DNA of 64,000 nucleotides, taken from contig CAZKGR010000007.1 of the NCBI GenBank assembly GCA_964552465.1, positions 62,001 through 126,000 of the forward strand, in the 5' to 3' direction. The stretch comes from BMS3BBIN04 sp964552465. GTDB taxonomy: Bacteria > Electryoneota > Electryoneia > Electryoneales > Electryoneaceae. Positions 16,511 through 25,394 of the stretch are shown piece after piece. A model generated the notes under the pieces. The model was not told the DNA's origin, made no database searches, and saw nothing but the letters and a program-made list of their open reading frames with translations. Position 1 is the first letter of the stretch. Every line of letters starts with the position of its first letter. Position numbers and translations under genes: made by a program.

Positions 16511-18997
16511 ATGGCCAAGACAAGACCCCGATGGCAGTTATGGGCAATACTGTTTTCACTGATACTCCTCTTCGTGATTTCCATCCTGAACCTGTCTCAG
16601 AGATATGTATACGACCTTTCCTTTTCTGACACCAAAGGCTATGTCGAAATAATACTTGGAAATTCGCTGGAAGGTTCTGATGATCTTGGAGTTGTAACCG
16701 GGGACACGTGTGTCGCTATCGAAAACACCGAAGTAGGTACTGAATCAGACGCCGCTTGGTTTGTCAAGAACTTCACTGAATCAACGATGCTCACTGTTCA
16801 GATTGAGCGTGGTAATGACATACTGTCAGCGACGATTCCCGCATACAAGAAGTATTGCGCACTATACATCATTCTGATCACGCTTCTGGGTGGATTCTTC
16901 ATTTGTACTGGAATTCTATTGTGGTGGTACGCTTCTGGAGCGAAAACAGCGAGATCATTTTCATTGTTGATGACTTCCATAGGTGTTGCATTCCTTCTCT
17001 CCGACTACATCAATGTATATGCTAATCCTGTTATACACTATGGTTACAGCTTTCTCTGGATCGCCAGCTATACAATGGTACCATCCGCGTTGCTGGAATT
17101 CACCCAGCGTTTCTTCAAACTCAAGTTCATTCCCGTCAAAGGGCAGATAACTTATTATTTATTTTATATACCCAGTATTATATTAATAACTATACTTTGT
17201 ATAACATACTACAAATGGGATAAATCGTATGATTTCAACTGGGGTCAAGTCTGGCGTCACTATTTTTATGATTACGTGGATGCTTACCTGATAATTTCAT
17301 TTACGTTATATTCTATACTTCTGATCACCAAGCTCATTACTAGTAAAAACCTGTCGGAACGACAAAGATTACAGTGGACGCTATTAACAACAGCAGTCGG
17401 TGTATTACCATTTTTCATTTTCTATAAAGTACCGATATTTTTGGGTTATGATCCAATTGTGTCACTATGGATCTGTCAATCAATGATGTTGATCGTTCCA
17501 ATTGGTTGGGGAATGTCTGTCGCCTCTTTCAGGATGTTTGAGGTCGAATGGGTACTGTCACGAACGATAATATATGTAATAGTATCAATAATAATTGTAT
17601 ATGTGTTTTCGTTATTCGCGGCAATCAGTACAAGCTATTTTGAAAATGAGGGTGTCATGTCCTTATTGATTATGGTAACGATAATAATAACTACTATATA
17701 CGTAGCGATAGTAGGGTTGATATCACAGGTAAGTAAGATAGTTGATAAGCTATATTATCACGATTATTACAATTACCATCAGGAAGTACAAAAGATAACA
17801 AGGATTCTGTCTAATACGACGGAGAAAGACAAAGTACTGGATCTGCTGACATCCAAATTGCCAACAATTTTGCAAATCGAGAAAGCTACGTTGGTTACAG
17901 TGTCGGGATCCGAAGAGCTGCGTGTCGAGAATTCAGCTCTGCATATCTCAAACGGAGAGAAAGAAGCAATAAAGGCAGCGATAGAAGATTTGATCGAGGC
18001 TGAGCGAGATGTTGAGACCAGTCTTGTTCAGATTGAGTCGTCGAACAGACAGGGTAGTTATGGGTATGGTTATGTGCTGATGCTGGGGAGTGATGATCAG
18101 ACCTCTGATGTGCTGATGCTAGGCAGTAAGATGTCCGGCGCACCATTCAGCATGCAGGACCGCCGTTTGCTGAGCTCGCTATCAATGCAGGTTTCGATTA
18201 CGCTTGACAACATCAGCATGCAGCAGGAGTTGATCAGGACGGAATTAATCAAGCGTGATTTAAAATCTGCAGAGCGAATTATGAGCTTGATTGTCCCGCA
18301 GCCGGATCAACTACCAGCCGTCGACGGTGTTGATCTTTATGGATACAGCTATCCGTGCCACGACATCGGCGGTGATTATCTGGATGTTATCGTAACGGAG
18401 GATCAACGCGTAGCTTTCATCATCAGTGATGTGTCTGGCAAGGGGTTGCAGGCATCTTTGCTGGTTTCCAACCTGCAGGCAACGTGTCAGGTGCTGTTTC
18501 ACAGCGGTCTTCCGTTAACGGAAATCATGCACCAGATAAACAGAATTCTCTTCCACAATTCGACACCCGAACAATATGTGACCTGTTTCGTAGGCATTCT
18601 GGATCCTCAACGGGGCGAACTCGAAACGGTTAATGCCGGTCACAATGATCCTTGTATCGTGCGCAATGATGGGCGGATAGAGACACTTCAGCAGCGAGAT
18701 CTGATCCTCGGAATCATGGAGGATATACAATTCAGTTCCGCACGTGCCCAGTTGAAGCCAGGGGATATGATCTACTTGTACACGGACGGTATTTCCGAGG
18801 CTTTTTCACCAAGCGGTGCTGAATTTGGTGAAGCGCGGTTGATGCGCATTCTTCGCGAATCGGCAAGCTCATTGACCAGCGAGAAGTTGCTGAAACGTAT
18901 CGAACAGGATGTCGCACAGTGGTGCGCTGTCAGCAATCCGGAGCATGGGTTTCCTCACGATGATTTCACTCAGCTATGCTTGAGGTATCAGGGTTGA
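16511..18997 (+). CDS. Membrane SpoIIE-type (PPM) serine phosphatase with PDZ-like, 7-8 TM and GAF regions
   Basis: Protein of 828 residues. Residues 15-28 form a membrane segment, about 35-115 a PDZ-like extracytoplasmic region (ILGNSLEG, VVTGDTCVAIE), about 118-415 seven or eight membrane helices in a ComP-like arrangement, about 440-590 a GAF-like domain, and 612-828 a SpoIIE phosphatase. Metal-site motifs are intact: DIGGDYLD (about 618-625), ISDVSGKG, NAGHND and YTDGISEA. Such proteins usually dephosphorylate anti-sigma antagonists in partner-switching pathways; no antagonist or anti-sigma kinase is seen nearby. Its codon use is much richer in A/T than the neighbours and identical palindromes bracket it, hinting at acquisition. 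A second gene with the same architecture lies at 25395-28016. Confidence 0.87.
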   Translation: MAKTRPRWQLWAILFSLILLFVISILNLSQRYVYDLSFSDTKGYVEIILGNSLEGSDDLGVVTGDTCVAIENTEVGTESDAAWFVKNFTESTMLTVQIERGNDILSATIPAYKKYCALYIILITLLGGFFICTGILLWWYASGAKTARSFSLLMTSIGVAFLLSDYINVYANPVIHYGYSFLWIASYTMVPSALLEFTQRFFKLKFIPVKGQITYYLFYIPSIILITILCITYYKWDKSYDFNWGQVWRHYFYDYVDAYLIISFTLYSILLITKLITSKNLSERQRLQWTLLTTAVGVLPFFIFYKVPIFLGYDPIVSLWICQSMMLIVPIGWGMSVASFRMFEVEWVLSRTIIYVIVSIIIVYVFSLFAAISTSYFENEGVMSLLIMVTIIITTIYVAIVGLISQVSKIVDKLYYHDYYNYHQEVQKITRILSNTTEKDKVLDLLTSKLPTILQIEKATLVTVSGSEELRVENSALHISNGEKEAIKAAIEDLIEAERDVETSLVQIESSNRQGSYGYGYVLMLGSDDQTSDVLMLGSKMSGAPFSMQDRRLLSSLSMQVSITLDNISMQQELIRTELIKRDLKSAERIMSLIVPQPDQLPAVDGVDLYGYSYPCHDIGGDYLDVIVTEDQRVAFIISDVSGKGLQASLLVSNLQATCQVLFHSGLPLTEIMHQINRILFHNSTPEQYVTCFVGILDPQRGELETVNAGHNDPCIVRNDGRIETLQQRDLILGIMEDIQFSSARAQLKPGDMIYLYTDGISEAFSPSGAEFGEARLMRILRESASSLTSEKLLKRIEQDVAQWCAVSNPEHGFPHDDFTQLCLRYQG

Positions 18998-19014
18998 TGT
19001 GATTGTTCGCTATA

Positions 19015-19042
19015 GGGGACACTTTGAGGACAAAGTGTCCCC
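19015..19042. repeat. Palindrome family D, copy 2
   Basis: Identical to the copy at 16303-16330, placed 17 bp after the phosphatase stop. Both copies are followed two or three bases later by GGTATTT. Confidence 0.9.
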
Positions 19043-19154
19043 ACGGTATTTTCTGATGCAGTGCTTTTCTCAGGAGCGTACCGGGAGATTCCGGGTGGGA
19101 TCGCGGGTCCAATAGTGCTACTTTCCGAGTTCGGTGAGTGGTTAACGGTGTTTT

Positions 19155-19189
19155 GCTCACAACTCATAACTCATAGCTCACAACTGAAG
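19155..19189 (+). repeat. 7-bp array upstream of surE
   Basis: Units GCTCACA, ACTCATA, ACTCATA, GCTCACA, ACTGAAG in register, ending 8 bases before the surE start codon, so it covers the place where a ribosome site would be. Confidence 0.85.
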
Positions 19190-19196
19190 TTCTACC

Positions 19197-19994
19197 ATGA
19201 AGATTTTGATTACAAACGATGACGGTTACCAGTCCTCCGGCATCCGGGCGTTGTATGATGCGCTCGTCGAGTTACCGGACACGGAGGTGATCGTCGCTGC
19301 ACCAGACCGGGAGCAGTCGGCAGTCGCTCTCGGCATCACGTTGCATGATCCGTTGCGCGCGTGGCCGCTGGATCACATCGGCATGAAGGGGTGGAGCATT
19401 GACGGTACCCCAGCCGATTGTGTCAAGCTGGCGGTCAGCGAATTGCTCAAGGACAGTCCGCCGGACATCGTGTTCAGCGGGATCAATCGCGGCAGCAATG
19501 TCGGCCTCAACGCGAACTACTCCGGTACGGTCGCCGGTGCGATTGAGGGTGCGATGAACGGCTTGCCAGCAATAGCTGTATCGTTGGCGTCGTACACGTT
19601 TGAAGATTTCTCTGGTGCGCAGGCCGCAGCGAAGTTCGTGCTCGAACGCATCGCGGATCATAAACCGGGCCGTAACGAAGTGCTGAATGTGAATGTGCCG
19701 CCTGTTCCTGCTGATGAACTGAAGGGCGTGCGGGTCACGCCGGTGTCGAACGTGGTCTATCGCGAGGTCGTGTCAAGCCGGACGGACGCACATGATCGTC
19801 CGTATTACTGGCTGGGTGGTGAATTGCGCAGCATGTCAACAACCGAGGGCGGCGACTACGAGTCGATTAACGCTGGTTATGTCGCGGTGACACCGCTGAA
19901 GGTGGACTGGACCAGCCGCAGGAGTCTTGAATCGATGCGGATGAACGGCTGGCAGGTGGATTGGATGCGGAATAAGGATAACGGCCGTGGCTGA
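19197..19994 (+). CDS. surE: 5'/3'-nucleotidase SurE
   Basis: Acid phosphatase/nucleotidase of the SurE family, 265 residues, that hydrolyses nucleoside monophosphates. The N-terminal MKILITNDDGYQSSGI carries the metal-binding Asp8-Asp9; SGINRGSNVGLNANYSGTVAGA and GLPAIAVS are the other family blocks. First gene of a tight run surE-guaA-PBP1/TPR-uppP; its last 8 bases overlap guaA. Pairing with guaA links it to purine nucleotide turnover. No clear Shine-Dalgarno is seen because a 7-bp array lies directly upstream. Confidence 0.95.
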   Translation: MKILITNDDGYQSSGIRALYDALVELPDTEVIVAAPDREQSAVALGITLHDPLRAWPLDHIGMKGWSIDGTPADCVKLAVSELLKDSPPDIVFSGINRGSNVGLNANYSGTVAGAIEGAMNGLPAIAVSLASYTFEDFSGAQAAAKFVLERIADHKPGRNEVLNVNVPPVPADELKGVRVTPVSNVVYREVVSSRTDAHDRPYYWLGGELRSMSTTEGGDYESINAGYVAVTPLKVDWTSRRSLESMRMNGWQVDWMRNKDNGRG

Positions 19995-21531
19995 TTACGA
20001 CAGCGTATTGGTCATAGACTTCGGATCGCAGTACACGCAATTGATCGCCCGTCGTATCCGTGAACGCGGAGTCTACGCGGAAATCCTGCCTTGCACAGCT
20101 GAATTGGACGATATCAAGGCCCACAATCCGGTCGCGCTGATCCTCTCGGGCGGTCCGGCTAGTTTATACGACGAAGACGCTCCGGCTGCTGATCCGGGCG
20201 TGCTGGAGTTGGACATTCCAGTGCTCGGCATCTGCTACGGATTGCACTGGATCGCACGTGAAGCCGGTGGCGAAGTTCGGGGTTCTGACGCTGCTGAATA
20301 CGGACGTCGAGTGGTCAACGTGCTCGACGATCACAGTCCGTTATTCGACGATGTCCCGACCGAGACGACGACGTGGATGAGTCACGGTGACCAGGTTGAA
20401 CGTCTGCCGGACGGATTCCGTCTCATCGGCAAATCGGACACCTGCCCGGTCGCTGCAATGGCGAACGATGATCGCAAGATTTACGCGTTGCAGTTCCATC
20501 CAGAAGTACGTCACTCGGTTGACGGTACGACCATTCTCAACAACTTTCTCGACAAGATTGTCGGCGCGAAGTCCGGCTGGTCGATGGCAGCATTCGAGGA
20601 AAAGGAAGTTGCGAAGGTCCGTGAACAGGTCGGTGACGGCTATGTCATCGGCGGTGTCAGCGGCGGGGTGGACAGCACGGTGATGGCGGCTCTGCTGCAC
20701 CGCGCGATCGGCGACAAGTTCCTCGGCGTGTTTGTCGATAACGGCCTGTTACGCAAGGATGAGGTCGAGCAGGTTTACGACATCTTGCACAATCAGCTCG
20801 GTGTGAACCTGCTGGTTGTGGATGCGTCCGACCGTTTCCTCGATGGACTGGCGGGCGTGACCGATCCAGAGCAGAAGCGCAAGATCATCGGGCACACGTT
20901 TATTGAAGTATTCGACGAAGAAGCGGTCAAGCATTCTGAGGCACAGTGGTTGGCGCAGGGGACGTTGTATCCGGACGTGATCGAGTCGGTTAGTTTCAAG
21001 GGTCCGTCGGTAACGATCAAGTCGCATCATAACGTCGGCGGTTTGCCGGAACACATGAAACTGAAATTGATCGAACCGTTGCGCGAACTTTTCAAGGACG
21101 AAGTACGTGAACTGGGCAAGCGGCTGGGGATTCCGGAACATATCGTAAACCGGCACCCATTCCCGGGCCCGGGGCTGGCAGTGCGGATTCTGGGTGAGAT
21201 CACGCGCGAACGGTTAGCGGTGTTGCGTGAGGCCGACGCGATCTTCATCCATGAATTGCGCGAATCGGGTTGGTACGATAAGGTCAGCCAGGCGTTGGCG
21301 GTGCTACTGCCGGTTAAATCGGTCGGTGTTATGGGTGACGCACGGACCTACGCCGATGTGATCGCTCTGCGCAGCGTGAACACGTGGGATTTCATGACGG
21401 CGGACTTCAGCGCGTTGCCGCATGATCTGCTCGGCAAAGTGTCGACTCGCATTATCAACGAGGTACGCGGCGTGAATCGGGTTGTCTACGATGTCAGCAG
21501 CAAGCCGCCGGCAACTGTGGAATGGGAGTAG
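19987..21531 (+). CDS. guaA: GMP synthase (glutamine-hydrolysing)
   Basis: Converts XMP to GMP using glutamine and ATP; 514 residues. The class I amidotransferase domain (about 1-195) has the nucleophile Cys83 in GICYGLH and the His/Glu pair in FHPEV. The ATP-pyrophosphatase domain has the PP-loop GGVSGGVDSTV (about 219-229), and the C-terminal dimerisation domain ends SSKPPATVEWE. Odd point: residue 87 is His where almost all GuaA have Gln (CYGMQ). The start is a GTG at 19987 overlapping surE by 8 bases, giving the standard N-terminus MADYDSVLVIDFGSQYTQLI. Translational coupling with surE is likely. Confidence 0.97.
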   Translation: MADYDSVLVIDFGSQYTQLIARRIRERGVYAEILPCTAELDDIKAHNPVALILSGGPASLYDEDAPAADPGVLELDIPVLGICYGLHWIAREAGGEVRGSDAAEYGRRVVNVLDDHSPLFDDVPTETTTWMSHGDQVERLPDGFRLIGKSDTCPVAAMANDDRKIYALQFHPEVRHSVDGTTILNNFLDKIVGAKSGWSMAAFEEKEVAKVREQVGDGYVIGGVSGGVDSTVMAALLHRAIGDKFLGVFVDNGLLRKDEVEQVYDILHNQLGVNLLVVDASDRFLDGLAGVTDPEQKRKIIGHTFIEVFDEEAVKHSEAQWLAQGTLYPDVIESVSFKGPSVTIKSHHNVGGLPEHMKLKLIEPLRELFKDEVRELGKRLGIPEHIVNRHPFPGPGLAVRILGEITRERLAVLREADAIFIHELRESGWYDKVSQALAVLLPVKSVGVMGDARTYADVIALRSVNTWDFMTADFSALPHDLLGKVSTRIINEVRGVNRVVYDVSSKPPATVEWE

Positions 21532-21560
21532 TGGGGATGATGCGAGGGGAACCATCGCTG

Positions 21561-23669
21561 ATGGACTCTTACAAACAAGCCCGTGTTGCAAAAGAGTCAA
21601 ACGCGGCTTACCGAAACTTGGATGATCAACCGGTAGCCCGGCAACCCCGTTTGCCGGGGATGCTATTGATATGTGCCTTTCTCATCCTCATAACCGGTGC
21701 CGGTTTCGCTCAGCCCCTCCCACAAGAGCTTACCCAGGCTCAACGCGCATTGTCCGTTGGACAACCGTCAGAAGCGTTACGGATTTCTGAATCTTACATA
21801 GCGGCAAATCCGCGCAGTGACTATGTACTGGCAGCACGTTTGCTTGCTGGGCGGGCGGAATTGGCGTTGGACCGAGTCGATGATGCGCTGATGAGCGGCT
21901 ACCGACTTCTGGATGCAGCCAGTGTGGACTCGCCATATCGCGCAGACGCGCACTACTTGATCGCGACGGCACATGAAGCCCGTGGGAATCATGTTGATGC
22001 CGCTCGGGAACTGGTGGCGGTGCTCGACGCGAATCCATCTTCGAGCTTGCAAGAACAGGCGCTTGACCATCTCGATCAGTTGCTGGATGGACCAGCGGCA
22101 TATCGTGCTAATGAACTGATGCTCGCCGCCCGCAACGAAGGCACACGCCGTATGCTGCGCCGACTATTACCGGTATCGGCAAACATCCCGGTGATAGGTC
22201 TGCTATTGCCCAATGAGGAAAGCGAATGGGAGCACGCTGACGATTTCATCGCTGGAGTTGAAGCTGCATTGGCAGTGTGGGAGTTGGACGGTGGTCAGCC
22301 GGTGCAGCTTGAGATAGAACGTGTCGCAGCCGAACCCACGCGTGCGGTGATGGCGTCGCGCAAACTGGTACGTGAATTCGGTGTGTGGGCATTAATAGCA
22401 GCTGGCTCGGAAGAGCTGACTGTCCCAGTGGCGGTTGAAGCGCAGGCAGCCGGAGTACCGGTGCTGCTTCCGGGACAGGGACGGACCGCATTGGAAGGGA
22501 TTGGCCCGAGTGTGGTCCGGACAGTTGCCGACTGGCGTCTTGAAGGCGAACTAGCTGCGACGTATGCGGCAGATGTCCTCGGTATCAAGGTATTCGGTAT
22601 TGTCGCGCCGTACACGGATCAGGGCCGCGAAAACGTAGCCGGTTTTCTAGACGTGCTTGAGCAGCGGGAAGATATCGAAATTCTCGATCAGGAGTGGTAT
22701 CGTCCGGAAGAAGGCGTCAGCCTTGCGAATCAGTTCCGCAACCTGCGTACGATTGGTTTCAAGCGTGAGTTCCGTGAAGAGCTGATCGTAAAAGAGCTCG
22801 CGCGGCTGGATTCAATTGCCACCGCGATGGACAGTTTGGGCCTGATCGAAGTTGATGCGCGGGTGGATTCGCTGGAAGTCACGATTGTCGACACGTTGGC
22901 CGATCACATTGTACTCCGTTCCCTGCCGATTGACAGCTTGATCCTGGCGGATGAAGATGTCGAACGTGAGTGGGAACAGCATTTGATCGAGGCGCGACAG
23001 ACAATTGAATTCAAGACGGGCAACATTGACTCGAATGCAATAGCGTTGGATGTGTTCGAGGCGTTGTACCTGCCAATCGAACCAAACACACTCAACTTCT
23101 TCAGCCCACAGTTCGCGTTCTACGAGTTCAACACAATACGTTTCGGAAATTCAGCCTGGTATCAGCCTGATGAATTGTTGCGTCATAAGCAATACGTGGA
23201 AAAGGTAGTTCTTACCACCATGATGAACCTGCAGGCGAATAACGAACCTATGCTCGACTTGTACGGTCAAGTCAGCGACACGATGGGCACAGCCGTCGCG
23301 GAATGGCATGTGCACGGGTATGATGCCATGCGTCTGGTGCTCTGTGCAATGACTGATGGGCACTTGAACGATGAGGAACTGGTGTCGCGCGAGATTGTGC
23401 GCGAAGGTCCGCTGTCCATAGCGATGGGCTTGCGCAGATTGAAAGAAGCGAGTCTTGCCAGCGGCTCACAGCGTTTCGCGGATGAGTCGCCGGTTGGGTT
23501 AGGCTCATGGCTGATGTATGTGGATCGAGGAGTCGCTCGACCGCTATTTGATGGTCTGATGATCCCTGATTCATTAACTAGCGCTGAACCACCGGAGTGG
23601 GCGCTGCCATTGCTGCACCTGGATTCTGACACATTGGACGGAAACCCCGAAACGGAAATCACTGAATGA
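21561..23669 (+). CDS. TPR plus periplasmic-binding-type-1 protein (LpoA-like layout)
   Basis: Exported protein of about 702 residues. A long basic N-region precedes a hydrophobic signal (MLLICAFLILITGAGFA-Q). About residues 60-180 are TPR-like (ARLLAGRAELALDRVDDAL), and from NIPVIGLLLPNE onward it is a type 1 periplasmic-binding fold (EFGVWALIAAGSEELTVPV, AAGVPVLLPGQG) with a long insertion at about 390-480. TPR plus PBP1 is the layout of LpoA-type activators of penicillin-binding proteins, and uppP follows with a 4-bp overlap, which suits cell-wall synthesis. That role is inferred. The start is uncertain: 21537, 21561 (AGGGGA upstream) or 21660 are possible, and a family B palindrome lies inside the N-terminal codons. 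Confidence 0.72.
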   Translation: MDSYKQARVAKESNAAYRNLDDQPVARQPRLPGMLLICAFLILITGAGFAQPLPQELTQAQRALSVGQPSEALRISESYIAANPRSDYVLAARLLAGRAELALDRVDDALMSGYRLLDAASVDSPYRADAHYLIATAHEARGNHVDAARELVAVLDANPSSSLQEQALDHLDQLLDGPAAYRANELMLAARNEGTRRMLRRLLPVSANIPVIGLLLPNEESEWEHADDFIAGVEAALAVWELDGGQPVQLEIERVAAEPTRAVMASRKLVREFGVWALIAAGSEELTVPVAVEAQAAGVPVLLPGQGRTALEGIGPSVVRTVADWRLEGELAATYAADVLGIKVFGIVAPYTDQGRENVAGFLDVLEQREDIEILDQEWYRPEEGVSLANQFRNLRTIGFKREFREELIVKELARLDSIATAMDSLGLIEVDARVDSLEVTIVDTLADHIVLRSLPIDSLILADEDVEREWEQHLIEARQTIEFKTGNIDSNAIALDVFEALYLPIEPNTLNFFSPQFAFYEFNTIRFGNSAWYQPDELLRHKQYVEKVVLTTMMNLQANNEPMLDLYGQVSDTMGTAVAEWHVHGYDAMRLVLCAMTDGHLNDEELVSREIVREGPLSIAMGLRRLKEASLASGSQRFADESPVGLGSWLMYVDRGVARPLFDGLMIPDSLTSAEPPEWALPLLHLDSDTLDGNPETEITE
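21634..21658. repeat. Palindrome family B inside or before an N-terminus
   Basis: Arms CCCGGCAA (21637-21644) and TTGCCGGG (21651-21658) after GTA. It lies between the possible start codons of the TPR/PBP1 gene, either in its leader or translated as part of its N-region. Confidence 0.7.
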
Positions 23670-24442
23670 ACGCGTGGCAAGCTGCCCTGCTCGGTCTTGT
23701 GCAGGGCTTGACTGAATTCCTGCCGATCAGTTCTTCTGGACACCTTGTGTTGTTCAACCATTTTCTCGGTGTGATGGACGAGTCCATTGTGTTCGAGATC
23801 GCGGTACACCTCGGAACGCTGATAGCTGTATTAGTCTACTTCCGTAAAGATCTGATCATGGTTTTCCGCGACTTTTTCATGGGCGGACCGGGACGTCGCG
23901 TTGGTTGGATGTTGATCCTTGCGATGGTTCCAACCGCGCTTATCGGCTTTGGGTTCAAAGATTTTTTCGAAAGTATGTTTGTCGCGCCACGGTACGCATC
24001 CGCCGGTTTGCTGTTCACCTCACTGATTTTGTTTCTATCCGAACGGGCACGTCCGGGATCTCGCAAGCTGACAGGGATTCGGGCTGTGGATGCATTGATT
24101 ATCGGGACATTGCAGGGATTGGCGATCATACCCGGTGTCAGCCGCAGCGGATCGACAATTGCGGCAGGGTTATTCGCTGGATTAGATCGCGACACGGCAG
24201 CTCGTTTTTCATTCCTGCTTGCCATACCAGCCATCCTGGCAGCGGCGGTGTTGAACCTGAAGGATTTTGCCGCCATGCCCGTTGAGCTGGTGATGCCATC
24301 AATCGTCGGTTTCGTGATTGCGATGATCAGTGGGTATGCTGCAATCTGGATGTTGATGCGGATAATTCGCACGAGCAAGCTGTATGTGTTTGTGATTTAC
24401 ACTTTGATTGTTGGTGTGATCGGCTTGGTTTTCCTGCCGTAA
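23666..24442 (+). CDS. uppP: Undecaprenyl-diphosphatase
   Basis: Integral membrane enzyme (BacA/UppP family), 258 residues, that recycles undecaprenyl pyrophosphate to the lipid carrier for peptidoglycan. Family motifs are GLTEFLPISSSGHLVL at the N-terminus and IPGVSRSGSTI in the middle. Seven to eight membrane segments can be seen. The ATG overlaps the stop of the upstream gene (ATGA), the last gene of the surE operon, and a hairpin terminator follows. Confidence 0.97.
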   Translation: MNAWQAALLGLVQGLTEFLPISSSGHLVLFNHFLGVMDESIVFEIAVHLGTLIAVLVYFRKDLIMVFRDFFMGGPGRRVGWMLILAMVPTALIGFGFKDFFESMFVAPRYASAGLLFTSLILFLSERARPGSRKLTGIRAVDALIIGTLQGLAIIPGVSRSGSTIAAGLFAGLDRDTAARFSFLLAIPAILAAAVLNLKDFAAMPVELVMPSIVGFVIAMISGYAAIWMLMRIIRTSKLYVFVIYTLIVGVIGLVFLP

Positions 24443-24467
24443 TGTTCGCTGTTTCATGCAACTTCCT

Positions 24468-24500
24468 GGGATGAATCTATAAGTTCATCCCATTTTTTCT
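24468..24500 (+). terminator. Rho-independent terminator of the surE-uppP operon
   Basis: GGGATGAA and TTCATCCC form the stem around TCTATAAG, followed by ATTTTTTCTCTCTTTT. Confidence 0.85.
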
Positions 24501-24736
24501 CTCTTTTAGGTTGAACTCTTCCGCTTAATTTCCTGATTCTGTTTCGTGCTTTTCAGCATATTTCGCGAGATGTAATGAATATTGGATATAGTATCGAAAT
24601 AGCGCTGTTGGTCTCGTGTTTTTTTGCTTTCGGTTGCCGTCGATCTCCGCTCTCTTTCGGCTCTTTCGGGATCAAGAGTTCACCACTTACTTCCGATATA
24701 ATGAACAAGGCGAGAACATTTGGAGGGAGCAAAGTC

Positions 24737-25311
24737 ATGACGGTAGAACTGATACCCGGTGTGCAGACATCTCAACCATCAGAAATTGTCGAACAGCCGA
24801 CGCAAGAAACAAAGAATGTTCCTAAGGGCTGGGGTGTGCCAGATCATGCACCAGCGTGGGGATTTCGACGCCAGCATGATTCTGTTGAAATTTCATCTAC
24901 TGGCCACGGTTTGTATCTACGCGACGGCGAAGGCGGAACTGACGATGATCGGGAGAAGCCACCGAAACGTCGNNNNNNNNNNNNNNNNNNNNNNNNNNNN
25001 NNNNNNNNNNNNNNNNNNNNNNNNNNNNNNNNNNNNNNNNNNNNNNNNNNNNNNNNNNNNNNNNNNNNNNNNTACGCGACGGCGAAGGCGGAACTGACGA
25101 TGATCGGGAGAAGCCACCGAAACGTCGAGGAGTTGAAAGCAGTGAGCTGGATCCGACGGTCAACTCTGGTTCAACTCTGTATGGACTCCGTGACGGCGAA
25201 GGCGGAACTGACGATGATCGGGAGAAGCCACCGAAACGTCGTGGAGTGGAAACAGGTCAACTCGATCCGCTGTTAAACAGAGTTTTTCAGAGCTACAACC
25301 TGTATGCCTGA
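24737..25311 (+). CDS. Small repeat protein of unknown function, interrupted by an assembly gap
   Basis: Not recognised. GGAGGG lies 9 bases before the ATG at 24737. The N-terminal 58 residues (MTVELIPGVQTSQPSEIVEQ ...) are followed by repeats that begin RDGEGGTDDDREKPPKRRGVE and continue with a variable linker (about 38 residues per unit). One repeat lies before the gap and two after it. The acidic part GEGGTDDD and the basic part REKPPKRR are identical in every copy, and the underlying DNA is identical too. There is no signal peptide from this start. With exactly 100 N the two parts are out of frame; this says nothing because the N number is a placeholder. It follows the uppP terminator and converges on the phosphatase gene. 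It could be a repeat-containing peptide precursor or a disordered binding protein. Confidence 0.55.
24973..25072. other. Scaffold gap of 100 N between identical 55-bp flanks
   Basis: The 55 bases before the gap (24918-24972) equal the 55 bases after it (25073-25127). A 55-base overlap is what a k=55 assembly graph leaves at contig ends, so the true gap may be absent, or may hide more repeat units. Confidence 0.9.
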
Positions 25312-25334
25312 TACTTGGGTGATCGTGAATCCAG

Positions 25335-25362
25335 AAGCCCGAATCCAATTGGATTCGGGCTT
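25335..25362. terminator. Bidirectional terminator, perfect palindrome
   Basis: Arms AAGCCCGAATCCAA and TTGGATTCGGGCTT with no loop beyond the centre, T-rich on the + side (TTTCTC). It sits between the repeat protein and the convergent phosphatase gene. Confidence 0.8.
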
Positions 25363-25394
25363 TCTCGCAACCAGATTTCGTAGCAAACGGAATT

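Noticed and set aside
24575..24736. Lipoprotein signal on the repeat protein (start at 24575)
   Set aside because: The sequence before Cys (AFGC) is a poor lipobox, and the strong GGAGGG site favours the start at 24737.
24918..25241. CRISPR-like repeats around the gap
   Set aside because: The repeats of about 50-55 bp encode a continuous protein repeat in one frame, and the interval codes for protein rather than unique spacers.
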